Under the pieces are notes generated by a model. It worked only from the letters and a program-made list of their open reading frames with translations. It was not told where the DNA came from and made no database searches. Shown here piece after piece: positions 51,513 through 59,969 of a DNA stretch of 64,000 nucleotides. The stretch comes from Rhodobacter sp. SGA-6-6 (GTDB lineage: Bacteria > Pseudomonadota > Alphaproteobacteria > Rhodobacterales > Rhodobacteraceae), in contig NZ_JAAKGP010000013.1 in NCBI RefSeq assembly GCF_011043545.1, positions 1 to 64,000 on the forward strand, given 5' to 3'. The position numbers and the translations under genes are program-made. Each line of letters starts with the position of its first letter. The stretch's first letter is position 1.

Positions 51513-54500
51513 CGCCCCGGGCTCCGGCTCCTGCGCCGCGCGCATCTCCTGATCCAGCAGCACCTGCTCGTGGCTGCGGGGCCGGGCCAGGCCGGCCAGC
51601 AGCAGATAGGCAACCGGGGTGATGTAAAGCGTCGCCAAGGTCGCCAGCCCCAGCCCGCCGACGATGATCCAGCCGAGGACCGAGCGCGCCTCGGCCCCTG
51701 CCCCCTGCGCCAGCACCAAGGGCAGGCCGCCCAGAACGGTGGCGATCATCGTCATCATCACCGGGCGCAGCCGGATCGTCGCCGATCGCTCGATGGCCTG
51801 CCGCACCGTCGCCCCGCGCTCGCGCAGCTGGTCGGCGAATTCCACGATCAGGATGCCGTTCTTGGCCATGATCCCCACCAGCAGCACCAGTCCGATCTGC
51901 GAATAGACGTTCAGGCTGCCCCCGGTCGCCAGCATCGCGAAGACCGCGCAGGCCAGCCCCAAAGGCACCGTCGCCATCACGATCACGGCGGAGACGAAGC
52001 TTTCGAACTGCGCCGCCAGCACCAGGAAGACCACCGCCAGCGCGATGCCGAAGGTGGCGGCCAGGCCCGAGGAGGTCTCGCCCAAAGTCGCCGCCTCGGC
52101 CAGCGGCACGATGCGCATGTCGGCGGTCAGCAGCGGCGCGGCCATCGCCTGCACCTCGGCCAGCGCATCGCCGAGCGCCAGCTCGGGCGACAGCCCCGCC
52201 GTCACCGGCACCGCCCGCATCTGCGATTCCCGCTGCAGCTCGGGCGCCACCGCGCGTTCGGTCAGGGTGGCGAAGGTCGAGATCGGCACCATCTGCCCTG
52301 CGCTGGAGGGGACGAAGATCCGCTCCAGGTCGCCGGGGTCGTTCACCGGGTCGGTGGTGGAGACCAGCCGGATGTCGAAGCTGTCGTCGTCCAGGAACAG
52401 CGTCCCCACGGTGCGGCCGTCCAGCACCGCCTGCAGCGCCTCGCCCATGCCGTCGATGTTGACGCCAAGGTCCTCGGCCCTTGTGCGGTCGATCTCGACG
52501 AACAGCTGCGGCTGGGTGGTGTCGTAGCCGAGCCGGACCTGGCCGTAGCGCGGATCCGCCTCCATCCGCGCCACCAGTTCCTTCGCCACCCCGGCCAGCC
52601 GGCCGTAGTCGTCGCCGACCAGCGCGAAGGACAGCCCCTGCCCCGCCCCCCGGATGCCGAGGGAATTGGGCTGGATCGCGAAGACCCGCACGCCGATCAC
52701 GTCGCGCAGGCCCTGTTCCAGCCCTTCGGCGATCTCCTGCTGGCTGCGGTCGCGGTCGGCCCAGTCGGCCAGCGTCACCACGATGAAGCCGCGGTTGTCC
52801 GACCCGCCCATCCCGGCGATGGCGAAGATGCTGGTCACCTCGCCGGCGGCGCGCAGCGGTTCCACCAGCGCCTCGATCTCGCGCATCTTCTGGTTGGTGA
52901 AGTCCAGCGACACCCCCTGCGGCGCCTGCACCGAGAACAGGATGGCGGCGCGGTCCTCGGGCGGGGTCAGTTCCTGCCGCAGGAGCGGGAAGCTGGCGAC
53001 GGCGACGGCGGCGAAGAGGACCGCCACGAAAGCGGCCACCAGCGGCGCGTTCAGGCAAAGGCGCAGGGTGGCGGCGTAGAGCCGGGCAAGCGCCTCGCCC
53101 AGCCGGGCGACCGGGCCATGCCCCTCGGCATGGGGGCGCAGGAAGCGGGCGGCCAGCACCGGCGTCAGCGTCAGCGCGGTGACCGAGGACAGCAGAACGG
53201 CGATGGCCAGCGTGAAGCCGAATTCGCGGAACAGCCCGCCGGTCTGGCCGGGCAGGAACGACAGCGGCACGAAAACCGCCGCCAGCGTGGTGGTGGTGGC
53301 GAGGACGGCGAAGAACACCTGCTCGGTCCCCAGCACGGCGGCGGCGCGGGCGCCCATGCCTTCGGACCGGCGCCGGACGATGTTCTCCAGCACCACGATG
53401 GCGTCGTCCACCACGATGCCGGTGGCCAGCACCAGCGCCAAGAGCGTCAGGATGTTGACCGAGAACCCGGCCAGCCAGATCGCCGCCAGCGTGCCGACCA
53501 GCGCCACCGGGATCGCCACCAGCGGGATCAGCGTGGCGCGGGCGTCGCGCAGGAACAGGAAGATCACCGCCGTCACCACCAGCACCGACAGGCCGAGGGC
53601 GATCTCCACCTCATGGATGGCGCCGTTGATGAAATCGGCGCTGTCCGAAGTGATGAACATCCGCACGTCGTCGGGCAACAGCGGCTGCAGCTCTGCCACC
53701 ACCTCGCGCACCGCGGCCGAGATCGCCAGCGTGTTGCCGTTGGCCTGCCGGATGATGCCGAGGCCGATCCCGGTCTCGCCGTTCGAGCGCAGGATCGAGG
53801 CCCCCGGCTCCGGCCCCAGCGTCACCTGCGCCACGTCGCCCAGACGGACATCGCCCGCGACAGTCAGCGCCTCCATCTGCTCGGCGGTGCGGATGGCGGC
53901 GGTGGTGCGGACCATCAGGCTCTGCCGGTCCGAGGACAGCGCGCCGGCGGGGGAGTCGAAGGCCACGTCGCCGAGCGTGCTGCGCAGGTCGGCCAGCGTC
54001 AGGCCGCGGGCGGCCAGTTGCATCATGTCCACGTCGACCCGGAACACCAGGCCGCGGTCGCCGAAGATCTGCAGGTCGGCCACGCCGGGGGCGGACAGGA
54101 GGCGGGTCTCGGCCAGATCGGTGACAAGCTTGGTCAGGTCCTCGGCGCTGCGGCGCGAGGAGGTGACGGCGATGCGCAGCACCGCGTCGGAATCGGCGTC
54201 GGCCTTCACCACCCGCGGCGCCTCGGCATCGTCGGGCAGGCTGTTGGTCACCCGCGCCACCGCATCGCGCAGGTCGGTGGCGGCCACGTCCAGATCGACG
54301 TCGTCGCGGAATTCCACCGTGACGCGCGAAGATCCGAAGCGCGAGGAGGAGGAGATCGACTTCACCCCCGCCACCCGGCCCGCCGCGCCCTCGATCACCG
54401 CGGTCAGCTCGCGGTCGATGGTCTCGGGCGCGGCGCCGGGATAGGCGGTGGAGACGGTGACGACCGGGCGGTCCACGTCCGGCAGTTCGCGCACGTCGGC

Positions 54501-54611
54501 GCCCAGGAGGCCGGCGAGGCCGGCCAGCACGATCAGCGCGTTCAGCACGAAGGCCAGGATCGGGCGGCGGATGAACAGCGCGGTGCGCGATCCCTGCGGT
54601 GCGGCCTCCAT
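51504..54611 (-). CDS. RND family efflux transporter permease subunit (HAE1/AcrB type)
   Basis: A 1035-aa inner-membrane proton-driven pump with 12 helices. The motif GVKSISSSSRFGSSRVTVEF belongs to the porter domain. FSVNILTLLALVLATGIVVDDAIVVLENI carries the helix-4 Asp-Asp proton-relay pair. The second half includes GLVLLVGIMAKNGILIVEFADQLRERG with the relay Lys region. It is paired with the membrane fusion protein immediately upstream and lacks a local outer-membrane TolC gene. Substrate (drugs, detergents or metabolites) not predictable. The last codons lie in a REP hairpin. Confidence 0.93.
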   Translation of the reverse strand: MEAAPQGSRTALFIRRPILAFVLNALIVLAGLAGLLGADVRELPDVDRPVVTVSTAYPGAAPETIDRELTAVIEGAAGRVAGVKSISSSSRFGSSRVTVEFRDDVDLDVAATDLRDAVARVTNSLPDDAEAPRVVKADADSDAVLRIAVTSSRRSAEDLTKLVTDLAETRLLSAPGVADLQIFGDRGLVFRVDVDMMQLAARGLTLADLRSTLGDVAFDSPAGALSSDRQSLMVRTTAAIRTAEQMEALTVAGDVRLGDVAQVTLGPEPGASILRSNGETGIGLGIIRQANGNTLAISAAVREVVAELQPLLPDDVRMFITSDSADFINGAIHEVEIALGLSVLVVTAVIFLFLRDARATLIPLVAIPVALVGTLAAIWLAGFSVNILTLLALVLATGIVVDDAIVVLENIVRRRSEGMGARAAAVLGTEQVFFAVLATTTTLAAVFVPLSFLPGQTGGLFREFGFTLAIAVLLSSVTALTLTPVLAARFLRPHAEGHGPVARLGEALARLYAATLRLCLNAPLVAAFVAVLFAAVAVASFPLLRQELTPPEDRAAILFSVQAPQGVSLDFTNQKMREIEALVEPLRAAGEVTSIFAIAGMGGSDNRGFIVVTLADWADRDRSQQEIAEGLEQGLRDVIGVRVFAIQPNSLGIRGAGQGLSFALVGDDYGRLAGVAKELVARMEADPRYGQVRLGYDTTQPQLFVEIDRTRAEDLGVNIDGMGEALQAVLDGRTVGTLFLDDDSFDIRLVSTTDPVNDPGDLERIFVPSSAGQMVPISTFATLTERAVAPELQRESQMRAVPVTAGLSPELALGDALAEVQAMAAPLLTADMRIVPLAEAATLGETSSGLAATFGIALAVVFLVLAAQFESFVSAVIVMATVPLGLACAVFAMLATGGSLNVYSQIGLVLLVGIMAKNGILIVEFADQLRERGATVRQAIERSATIRLRPVMMTMIATVLGGLPLVLAQGAGAEARSVLGWIIVGGLGLATLATLYITPVAYLLLAGLARPRSHEQVLLDQEMRAAQEPEPGAAG

Positions 54612-54612
54612 C

Positions 54613-55737
54613 TCAGCTGCCCCCCGGGGTGACCAGTGCCTCGGCGCCCGGGCGCAGGGCCTGCACGCCCTCGGTCACCACCAGGTCGCCCGGCTCCAGC
54701 GCGGTTTCCACCAGCACGGCATCGGCGTTGCGTTGCAGGATGCGGATCGGCAGCTGCACCGCCCGGCCGGCGCGGATCACCCAGACGAAGGCGCCCTCGG
54801 AGCCCCACTGGATCGCCAGCGGGTCGACGGCAGGATATTCCTCGCCGGTGAATTCCAGCGCCACGCGGAAGGCCATGCCGGCGCGCAGACTGTCGCCCGC
54901 GTTGTCGATCCGGGCCTGCACCCGCAGGGTGCGGCTGGTCTCGTCCACCCGGTTGTCGATGGCGGTGATCCGGCCCTCGATCGGCCGATTGGGGGCCGAG
55001 ACGGCATGGGCCTGCACCGGATCGCCCAGCCGGATCAGCGCCGCCACCCGCTCCGGCACCCGGAAGTCGATGATCAGGGCCGAGCGGTCCTCGATCCGCG
55101 TCACCTCGGTCGAGGGGGTGATCAGGTCGCCGACCTGCACCTCGATCAGCCCGACCACACCGGCGATGGGGGCGGTCAGCCGGTGGTCGGCCAGGTCGCG
55201 GCGGGCCGATTGCAGCGCCAGTTCCGCGGTGCGCAGCGCCAGTTCGGCATCCTGCCGCTGCAGGGTGGTGGCCGTGCCCGAGCCGGTCAGCCGGTCCACC
55301 CGCTCCAGCGTGGAGCGGGCGTCGGCCAGCACCAGCTCGGCCCGTTCGACCGCCAGCTGCGCGGCCTCGGCATCCAGTTCGGCAATCAGGTCGCCGGCCT
55401 GCACCCCGTCGCCCGGCACCGCCTTCAGCGCCAGCAGCCGGCCCGAGACGCCGGGGGCCAGTGCCACCGACTGCACCCCGCGGGCCGAGCCGATGGCGGT
55501 GATCACGTCGCGCAGCACCTGGCGTTCGGCCGCGGCGGCGACGACCGGGGTCGCGGGCGGGCTGTAGCCCTCGGCGGCCTCGGCCCGGTCGGGCGGCACC
55601 AGCCCCATCGCGGCCATCGGGTGCAGAAGGCCGATGCGGTCCAGCATCGGGTGGCTGGCGGGAAGGAAACGGGCGGCCAGCGGCACCGCGGCCAGTCCCA
55701 GGGCCGCGACCACCAGAAGCTGGGAAATGATCCTCAT
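54613..55737 (-). CDS. RND efflux membrane fusion protein
   Basis: A 374-aa periplasmic adaptor. The N-terminal anchor or signal MRIISQLLVVAALGLAAVPLAA precedes the mature part. ALAPGVSGRLLALKAVPGDGVQAGDLIAELD is the lipoyl-like hairpin base, coiled-coil helices follow (AERALVLADARSTLERVDRL region), then a beta-barrel with LIEVQVGDLITPSTEVTRIED. It links the RND pump to an outer-membrane channel. It is separated from the pump gene by one base, so translation is coupled. No dedicated regulator adjacent; the GntR-type gene at 55885 is on the same strand but 148 bp upstream. Confidence 0.9.
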   Translation of the reverse strand: MRIISQLLVVAALGLAAVPLAARFLPASHPMLDRIGLLHPMAAMGLVPPDRAEAAEGYSPPATPVVAAAAERQVLRDVITAIGSARGVQSVALAPGVSGRLLALKAVPGDGVQAGDLIAELDAEAAQLAVERAELVLADARSTLERVDRLTGSGTATTLQRQDAELALRTAELALQSARRDLADHRLTAPIAGVVGLIEVQVGDLITPSTEVTRIEDRSALIIDFRVPERVAALIRLGDPVQAHAVSAPNRPIEGRITAIDNRVDETSRTLRVQARIDNAGDSLRAGMAFRVALEFTGEEYPAVDPLAIQWGSEGAFVWVIRAGRAVQLPIRILQRNADAVLVETALEPGDLVVTEGVQALRPGAEALVTPGGS

Positions 55738-55884
55738 GCGGGCCGTGGTCCTTCCTGTGTCGGTGGGGGGCCTTGGCGCATGATAGGGCCTCGGCGCCGG
55801 AGGGAAAGCCGTCTCTCGCGGATGTGAGGGCGGCCGGGGGCGGGGCGGGCAGCATCGCCCGTCACAGGCTTCTACGCCCCGGCG

Positions 55885-56754
55885 TCAGATTTCCGGCGCC
55901 TTGATCGGGCCGAGGGCGGCAAGATGCCGATGCATCAGCTCTGCCGCCTGTTCCCGCCGGCCGTCGAGGATCAGGTCCAGCATCCGCACATGCTCGGCGC
56001 AGCGCGCCCGCGCCTGCTCGCGGTCCACCGTCTGGCGGTATTCGATCAGCCGCCGCAGCCGGTTCACCCGGCGCAGCGCGTCGATGAAGAAGGCATTGCC
56101 GCTGCAGTCGCAGATCGCCTCGTGCAGGGCGGAGTTCACCTGGAACAGCTGCACCGCCGAGATGGTCAGCACCTCGCCCGCCACCAGCCGCCGCTGCATC
56201 TCCAGCTGCAGCTCCAGTTCCGGGACGTCGGCACGGAAGCCGGGATCGCGCAGGGCGGCGGGTTCGATGGCCTGCCGGAAGGTGTAGCTTTGCCGGTAGG
56301 TCTGCATCGAGGTCAGCACCGGCAGGAAGCGCCAGCCGTTGCCGGGCAGGCGTTCGGCCCAGCCTTCCTCGGCCATGCGGCGCAAGAGGGCCTGCATCCG
56401 CGGCCTCGTGGAGCCGTAGCGGCGGATCAGCTCGTTCTCGCTGATGCGGTCGGGGATGCCGCCCGCCAGCCGGTCGCGGGCGATGGCGAGATAGGTCTCC
56501 TCGTCGCCGTCCGTCGCCGGCGCCTCGGCCAGGACTTCGGCCGCCGCCGCATCGGCCACCCGCAGGCTGCCGCGAGCGCCCTTCGCCAGCACCCCGGCCT
56601 CTCGCAATTCGTTCAGCGCCACCCGGACCGGCGAGCGCGAGACGTGGAACCGCGCCGCCAGCGCCCGTTCCGACAGCGGCTCGTCCTCGGCCAGCCCGCC
56701 CTGCCGGATCAGGCGGGCGATTTCATGGGCAAGACTGCTGGCGATCTGGGACAT
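55885..56754 (-). CDS. GntR-like regulator with two winged-helix domains plus FCD domain
   Basis: A 289-aa regulator with unusual architecture. wHTH 1 is at about 5-66 (SERALAARFHVSRSPVRVALNELREAGVLA), wHTH 2 at about 86-146 (RISENELIRRYGSTRPRMQALLRRMAEEGWAERLPGNGWRF), and the FCD effector domain at 155-280 with putative metal-binding His211, His255 and His275. Both wing regions look GntR-like. It is divergent from the dehydrogenase/AtuA/DUF4387 genes, and the gap carries 12-bp inverted half-sites 53 bp apart. Most likely it controls that catabolic operon in response to its substrate; the RND genes downstream may be unrelated. Confidence 0.82.
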   Translation of the reverse strand: MSQIASSLAHEIARLIRQGGLAEDEPLSERALAARFHVSRSPVRVALNELREAGVLAKGARGSLRVADAAAAEVLAEAPATDGDEETYLAIARDRLAGGIPDRISENELIRRYGSTRPRMQALLRRMAEEGWAERLPGNGWRFLPVLTSMQTYRQSYTFRQAIEPAALRDPGFRADVPELELQLEMQRRLVAGEVLTISAVQLFQVNSALHEAICDCSGNAFFIDALRRVNRLRRLIEYRQTVDREQARARCAEHVRMLDLILDGRREQAAELMHRHLAALGPIKAPEI

Positions 56755-56810
56755 CGGACCTCCGTGGGGCGGGGACAGGGTGGCATATCCGGCGGGGGAT
56801 GCCAAGGCTC

Positions 56811-56875
56811 TGGCACTTTGCGCTTGCAAAAGCCCGACGGGAGGCGTATCGGCATTTCGTAACCGCAAAGTGCCA
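56811..56875. promoter_or_regulatory. Split inverted operator: TGGCACTTTGCG ... CGCAAAGTGCCA
   Basis: Perfect 12-bp inverted half-sites at 56811-56822 and 56864-56875, start-to-start 53 bp (about five helical turns). The left half also overlaps TTTGC-gctt-GCAAA (56817-56830). The right half ends 5 bp before the ribosome site of the dehydrogenase gene. The layout suits looping by an oligomeric regulator such as the double-winged-helix GntR protein encoded next to it. Confidence 0.65.
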
Positions 56876-56890
56876 CACGCGGAGATGACG

Positions 56891-57937
56891 ATGCGCCTCC
56901 TTGCCCTGCCCGGCGACGGGATCGGACCCGAGATCACCGCGGCCACCCTGCGCGTCCTTGCCGCGCTGGACCTGGGGCTGGAGGTGGAAATCGCCGACAT
57001 CGGCCTGAAGGCGCTGGCCGGGCAGGGCAGCACCCTGCCCGCGGGCGTGCTGCAAAAGGCGGCCGGGGCGGACGGGGTGATCCTCGGCCCTGTCTCGCAT
57101 CTGGACTACCCGCCGCGCGACAAGGGCGGCATCAACCCCTCCTCCGAGCTGCGGGTGAAGCTGGACCTCTACGCCAACATCCGCCCCAACCGTTCGCGCG
57201 AGGGCCTGTCGATCCTGAAGAAGCCGATGGACCTGATCCTGGTGCGCGAGAACACCGAGGGCTTCTATTCCGACCGCAACATGTTCGCCGGCTCGGGCGA
57301 GTTCATGCCGGACGAGGACATGGCGCTGTCGGTCCGCAAGGTAACTGCGAAGGCCAGCGCAAGGGTGGCACGGGTGGCCTTCGACCTGGCGCGCGGGCGA
57401 CGGCGGAAGGTGACGGCGGTGCACAAGGCCAATGTGCTGAAACTGTCGGACGGCCTCTTCCTGCGCGAGGTGCGCCGGGTGGCGGCCGACTACCCCGATG
57501 TGCAGCTGGAGGAGCTGATCGTCGATGCCGCCGCGGCGCATCTGATCCGGCGGCCGGACAGTTTCGACGTGATCGTCACCACCAACATGTTCGGCGACAT
57601 CCTGTCGGACGAGGCGGCGGAACTCTCGGGCAGCCTCGGCCTCGGCGGGTCGGTCAACCGGGGCGACAGTGTTTGCGTGGCGCAGGCGCAGCACGGCTCG
57701 GCCCCCGACATCGCCGGACAGGACCGGGCCAATCCGTGCTCGCTGATCCTGTCCGCCGCGATGCTGCTGGACTGGATGGCCGCCCGCCACGGCGCGCCGA
57801 AGCTGGCCGAGGCGGGCCGCAGGATCACAGCCGCGGTAGAGGCCGTGCTGGCCGATCCGGCCGGCCGCACCGCCGATCTGGGCGGGCCCCTGGGCACCGC
57901 AGGCTTCACCGACCGCGTGATCGCGGCATTGGCATAG
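56891..57937 (+). CDS. Isocitrate/isopropylmalate dehydrogenase family enzyme (beta-decarboxylating type)
   Basis: A 348-aa NAD(P)-dependent decarboxylating dehydrogenase. LPGDGIGPEI begins the fold; GPVSHLDYPP, ELRVKLDLYANIRPNRS (Arg88, Arg98) and LVRENTEGFYSDRN (Arg119, Tyr126) form the substrate site; KANVLKLSDGLF has the catalytic Lys and TTNMFGDILSDEAAEL the metal Asp residues. LeuB, tartrate dehydrogenase and homoisocitrate dehydrogenase are all possible relatives; the ENTEGFYS form does not fit LeuB closely. It is first in an operon with AtuA-like and DUF4387 proteins and TTT transporter genes. ATG 56891 is preferred over 56885 because GGAG abuts the latter. Confidence 0.85.
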   Translation: MRLLALPGDGIGPEITAATLRVLAALDLGLEVEIADIGLKALAGQGSTLPAGVLQKAAGADGVILGPVSHLDYPPRDKGGINPSSELRVKLDLYANIRPNRSREGLSILKKPMDLILVRENTEGFYSDRNMFAGSGEFMPDEDMALSVRKVTAKASARVARVAFDLARGRRRKVTAVHKANVLKLSDGLFLREVRRVAADYPDVQLEELIVDAAAAHLIRRPDSFDVIVTTNMFGDILSDEAAELSGSLGLGGSVNRGDSVCVAQAQHGSAPDIAGQDRANPCSLILSAAMLLDWMAARHGAPKLAEAGRRITAAVEAVLADPAGRTADLGGPLGTAGFTDRVIAALA

Positions 57938-57946
57938 GAGAGCAGG

Positions 57947-59320
57947 ATGGCAACGCGCGTATTGATCCCGACCGGGGCGCTCGGCCTCGGCTACGACCGC
58001 GAGGCGCTGGAGCGCGGCATCGCCAACCGCCCCGACATCATCGCGGTGGACGGCGGCTCCACCGACAGCGGCCCGTCCTACCTGGGCCGCGGCGTGTCGA
58101 AATACGCCCGCTCCTCGACCAAGACCGAATGGCGCGAGCTGATGCGGGCAAGGGCGCAGGCGGGCGTGCCGCTGGTGATCGGCACCGCCGGCACCTGCGG
58201 GGCGGATTCGGCGGTGGACTGGCTCCTGGACATCACCCGCGAGATCGCGGCGGAAGAGGGGATGCGGCTCAAGGTCGCCACCCTGCGCTCGGGCCAGCCG
58301 GCCGGGCGGATCAAGCAGGCGATGGCCGCCGGCCGCATCCGCCCGCTGGGGGCAGCGCCGGAGATTTCCGACGCGATCCTCGACAGCTGCAGCAACATCG
58401 TCGCGCTGGCGGGGGTGGAGCAGATCTCGGCGGCGCTGGCGACCGGGGCGGATGTGGTGATCGCCGGACGCACCACCGACACCGCGATCATCGCCGCCCT
58501 GCCGATCGGCCGCGGCGACCATCCGGGCGCGGCCTGGCACGGCGCCAAGGTCGGCGAATGCGGGGCGCTGGCGACGACGCAGCCGAACTCCGGCGTGATC
58601 CAGATCGACTTCGACGCCACCGGCTTCACCATCGAGCCGATGGCCGCGGCGGCGGCGGCCACGCCCTATACCGTCTCCGCCCATATGCTCTACGAGAATT
58701 CGGACCCCTACATCCTTTACGAACCCGGCGGGCATCTGGACGTGACCGGCTCGGACTACCGGGCGCTGGACGGCCGCAGGGTGCGGGTCGAGGGGTCGAA
58801 ATGGGTGCCCGGCCGCTACACGGTGAAGCTGGAGGGCGCGCGGGTGGTGGGCTACCAGTCGGTGGGCCTCGCCGTGATCCGCGACCGGCACTACGTGGCC
58901 CATGCCCGCGAATGGGCGGCGGACATCGAGGCGCGGGTGGCCGCGAAGATCGAGGCGCGGATGGGCCTCGCGCCCGGCGACTTCGCCGTGGAGCTGCGGC
59001 TGATCGGCATCGACGCCACCCTTGGCACCCTTGAAAACCGCCGCGACCTGCCGGTGGAGGTCGGCGTCCTCGGCATCCTGACCTGCCCGACGCCGGAACA
59101 GGCGGCCGAGGCGGCGAAGATCCTGAACCCCTATCTCCTGCACCATCCGCTGACCGAAGACGAGCCGATGCCGACCTTCGCCTTCCCCTTCTCGCCCGCC
59201 GAGATGCAGCGCGGCGCGCTTTACGAATTCTGCCTGAACCATGTGATGGAACTGGACGACCCGATGGAAGCCTTCCGGCTGGAGGTGCAGGACGTCGGGC
59301 ACGAGGTGGGCCATGACTGA
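57947..59320 (+). CDS. AtuA-like acyclic terpene utilisation family protein (DUF1446)
   Basis: A 457-aa protein. MATRVLIPTGALGLGYDREAL, then IIAVDGGSTDSGPSYLGRG and VIGTAGTCGADSAVDWLLDI mark the DUF1446/AtuA family, with VIAGRTTDTAIIAALPIGRG and a C-terminal FCLNHVMELDDPMEAFRLE. AtuA was described in acyclic terpene catabolism, but most members sit in other clusters and their chemistry is unclear. It overlaps the DUF4387 gene by eight bases. It is followed by transport genes, so it probably processes the imported acid. Confidence 0.85.
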   Translation: MATRVLIPTGALGLGYDREALERGIANRPDIIAVDGGSTDSGPSYLGRGVSKYARSSTKTEWRELMRARAQAGVPLVIGTAGTCGADSAVDWLLDITREIAAEEGMRLKVATLRSGQPAGRIKQAMAAGRIRPLGAAPEISDAILDSCSNIVALAGVEQISAALATGADVVIAGRTTDTAIIAALPIGRGDHPGAAWHGAKVGECGALATTQPNSGVIQIDFDATGFTIEPMAAAAAATPYTVSAHMLYENSDPYILYEPGGHLDVTGSDYRALDGRRVRVEGSKWVPGRYTVKLEGARVVGYQSVGLAVIRDRHYVAHAREWAADIEARVAAKIEARMGLAPGDFAVELRLIGIDATLGTLENRRDLPVEVGVLGILTCPTPEQAAEAAKILNPYLLHHPLTEDEPMPTFAFPFSPAEMQRGALYEFCLNHVMELDDPMEAFRLEVQDVGHEVGHD

Positions 59321-59615
59321 ACTGGGGCAGATCGCGCAGAAGGTCCGGTCCAAGAACGCCGGGCCGTTCTGGCTGACCATCGACATCTTCTGCGGCAGCG
59401 CCGAGGTGTTCGAGCGGGTGAGGAAGGGGCTGCGGGATGAGGAGGTCGCCCGGCTTTACGGCGTCGACCGCCAGCTGATGAAGCGCTTCGACATCGCCGA
59501 CCTGAACGTGGTGAAATTCTCCTTCCCGCGGCCGCAGGTGCAGGGCACGCGAGGGGACCGCGACATGCACGGCGCGGGATGGGCCTGCCTGCTGGAGGAG
59601 ATGCGGATCGACTGA
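59313..59615 (+). CDS. DUF4387 family protein (100 aa)
   Basis: MTELGQIAQKVRSKNAGPFWLTIDIFCGSAEVFERV, then VARLYGVDRQLMKRFDIADLNVVKFSFPRPQVQGT and DRDMHGAGWACLLEEMRI match the DUF4387 family, which is often found fused to or next to AtuA. No enzyme activity is known. It overlaps the AtuA gene end by eight bases, so the two are probably made in equal amounts and may form a complex. A strong hairpin follows at 59631-59659. Confidence 0.85.
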   Translation: MTELGQIAQKVRSKNAGPFWLTIDIFCGSAEVFERVRKGLRDEEVARLYGVDRQLMKRFDIADLNVVKFSFPRPQVQGTRGDRDMHGAGWACLLEEMRID

Positions 59616-59630
59616 TTCGCCACCCCGGAG

Positions 59631-59659
59631 GGGCCGCGGCGGCTGGGGCGCCGCGGCCC
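59631..59659 (+). terminator. Hairpin after the dehydrogenase/AtuA/DUF4387 operon
   Basis: Perfect 11-bp arms GGGCCGCGGCG and CGCCGCGGCCC around a GCTGGGG loop, 16 bp after the DUF4387 stop. Extremely stable; no T-run follows. Confidence 0.65.
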
Positions 59660-59969
59660 GCCGGGAGACCGCAAGGGGCCGCCCCCTGCCGGAAGGCCGG
59701 CCCGGGGCCTTGCGAAGCCCCCTCCGCCGCAGGCCCGCGGCGGAAGACGTTGCATTTCAAGTCATTGATTACAAAAACTTTCCTCACAGGCATGAAAAGC
59801 GCGGAGCAGGCGCATCTCCGGCACAAGAAAGGTTGCCTGCCGGACCGGATTGCGTATCACTGGACGGACGACAGCCGCGGCACAGCGGCACGTCCCGGTC
59901 TTGCGGCTCCTCCTGGGTCCGGGCCCGGGTGAACGCGGGCGGAATGCCCGGACCCTATGGGAGGAAGAC
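59660..59969 (+). promoter_or_regulatory. 310-bp leader of the tct operon
   Basis: No gene seen. An AT-rich island at 59749-59790 (TTGCATTTCAAGTCATTG, then ATTACAAAAACTTTC) stands out and is the best promoter candidate. No match to the 12-bp half-sites at 56811-56875 is present. The segment ends with GGAGGAAGAC before the tctC start. Confidence 0.4.

Noticed and set aside
51375-54632. Long plus-strand open frame opposite the RND pump gene
   Set aside because: Low-complexity Arg/His/Gln translation caused by the codon usage of the pump gene; no start context or domain.
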